A stretch of DNA of 6,568 nt from an uncultured Collinsella sp. (GTDB lineage Bacteria > Actinomycetota > Coriobacteriia > Coriobacteriales > Coriobacteriaceae), in assembly GCA_900549455.1 (NCBI GenBank), contig UROM01000099.1, positions 1 through 6,568 on the forward strand, given 5' to 3'. The position numbers and the translations under genes are program-made. The notes below the pieces were generated by a model. That model was not told the origin of the DNA, did not search any database, and saw only the letters and a list, made by a program, of their open reading frames with translations. Below are positions 6,526-6,568 of the stretch, one piece after another (the first letter of the stretch is position 1; every line of letters starts with the position of its first letter).

Positions 6526-6568
6526 CTGTCTCTTATACACATCTCCGAGCCCACGAGACTCCTGAGCA
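6526..6568. other. Nextera sequencing adapter contamination (not genomic)
   Basis: CTGTCTCTTATACACATCT at 6526-6544 is the Tn5 transposase mosaic end used in Nextera libraries. It is followed by CCGAGCCCACGAGAC (6545-6559), the Nextera read-2 adapter, then TCCTGAGC (6560-6567), an eight-base index, and the first A of the flow-cell sequence. The bases come from library construction and were left untrimmed at the contig end. The first one or few bases could by chance also be genomic. Confidence 0.98.

Noticed and set aside
4225..6540. 771-residue open frame on the minus strand opposite hyfB
   Set aside because: It begins in the sequencing adapter (MYKRQ), is extremely rich in His, Asp, Gly and Arg, and mirrors the codon usage of hyfB and hyfC.
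6526..6568. Transposon end or insertion sequence truncating hyfC
   Set aside because: The sequence is the engineered Tn5 mosaic end followed by an adapter and index, which is library material and not a natural insertion.

Overview
The window is GC-rich and tightly packed. It carries the front part of a formate hydrogenlyase (FHL) locus, with a RelB/DinJ-type antitoxin on the opposite strand at the left end. Three traits together suggest a gut actinobacterium of the Coriobacteriia, probably Collinsella-like: high GC with G/C-ending codons, strong AGGAGG-type ribosome binding sites, and a selenocysteine FdhF next to Hyf-type hydrogenase genes. This is inference from gene content and composition; there is no rRNA or other marker here to prove it.

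Layout: 1-343 (minus strand) holds a RelB/DinJ-like antitoxin and, overlapping its stop, the first nine codons of what is probably its toxin, cut by the left edge. 344-769 is a 426-base region without a convincing gene. It is more AT-rich at its left side and contains three copies of a 10-base motif, a 24-base inverted repeat and a hairpin that could cover the hydN ribosome binding site. The plus strand then carries hydN (770-1288), fdhF (1365-3587, read through an in-frame TGA at 1782-1784 as selenocysteine 140), a strong hairpin terminator or attenuator (3609-3651), hyfA (3666-4283), hyfB (4276-6294) and the start of hyfC (6307-6525).

How the genes work together: FdhF oxidises formate to CO2 at a molybdenum/selenocysteine site. 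Electrons pass through four-cluster ferredoxin-like proteins (HydN and HyfA) towards a membrane-bound [NiFe] hydrogenase, whose membrane arm begins with HyfB (an antiporter/NuoL-like subunit) and HyfC (NuoH-like). The large and small hydrogenase subunits would lie beyond the right edge. HyfB is 672 residues, the length of the E. coli Hyf (FHL-2) protein rather than the shorter HycC.

The last 43 bases (6526-6568) are not genomic. They are a Nextera transposase/adapter sequence with an i7 index, so the contig truly ends at 6525, inside hyfC. Anything translated across that junction is artefact. I found no clearly undescribed system. The best leads are the regulatory sequences upstream of hydN and fdhF.
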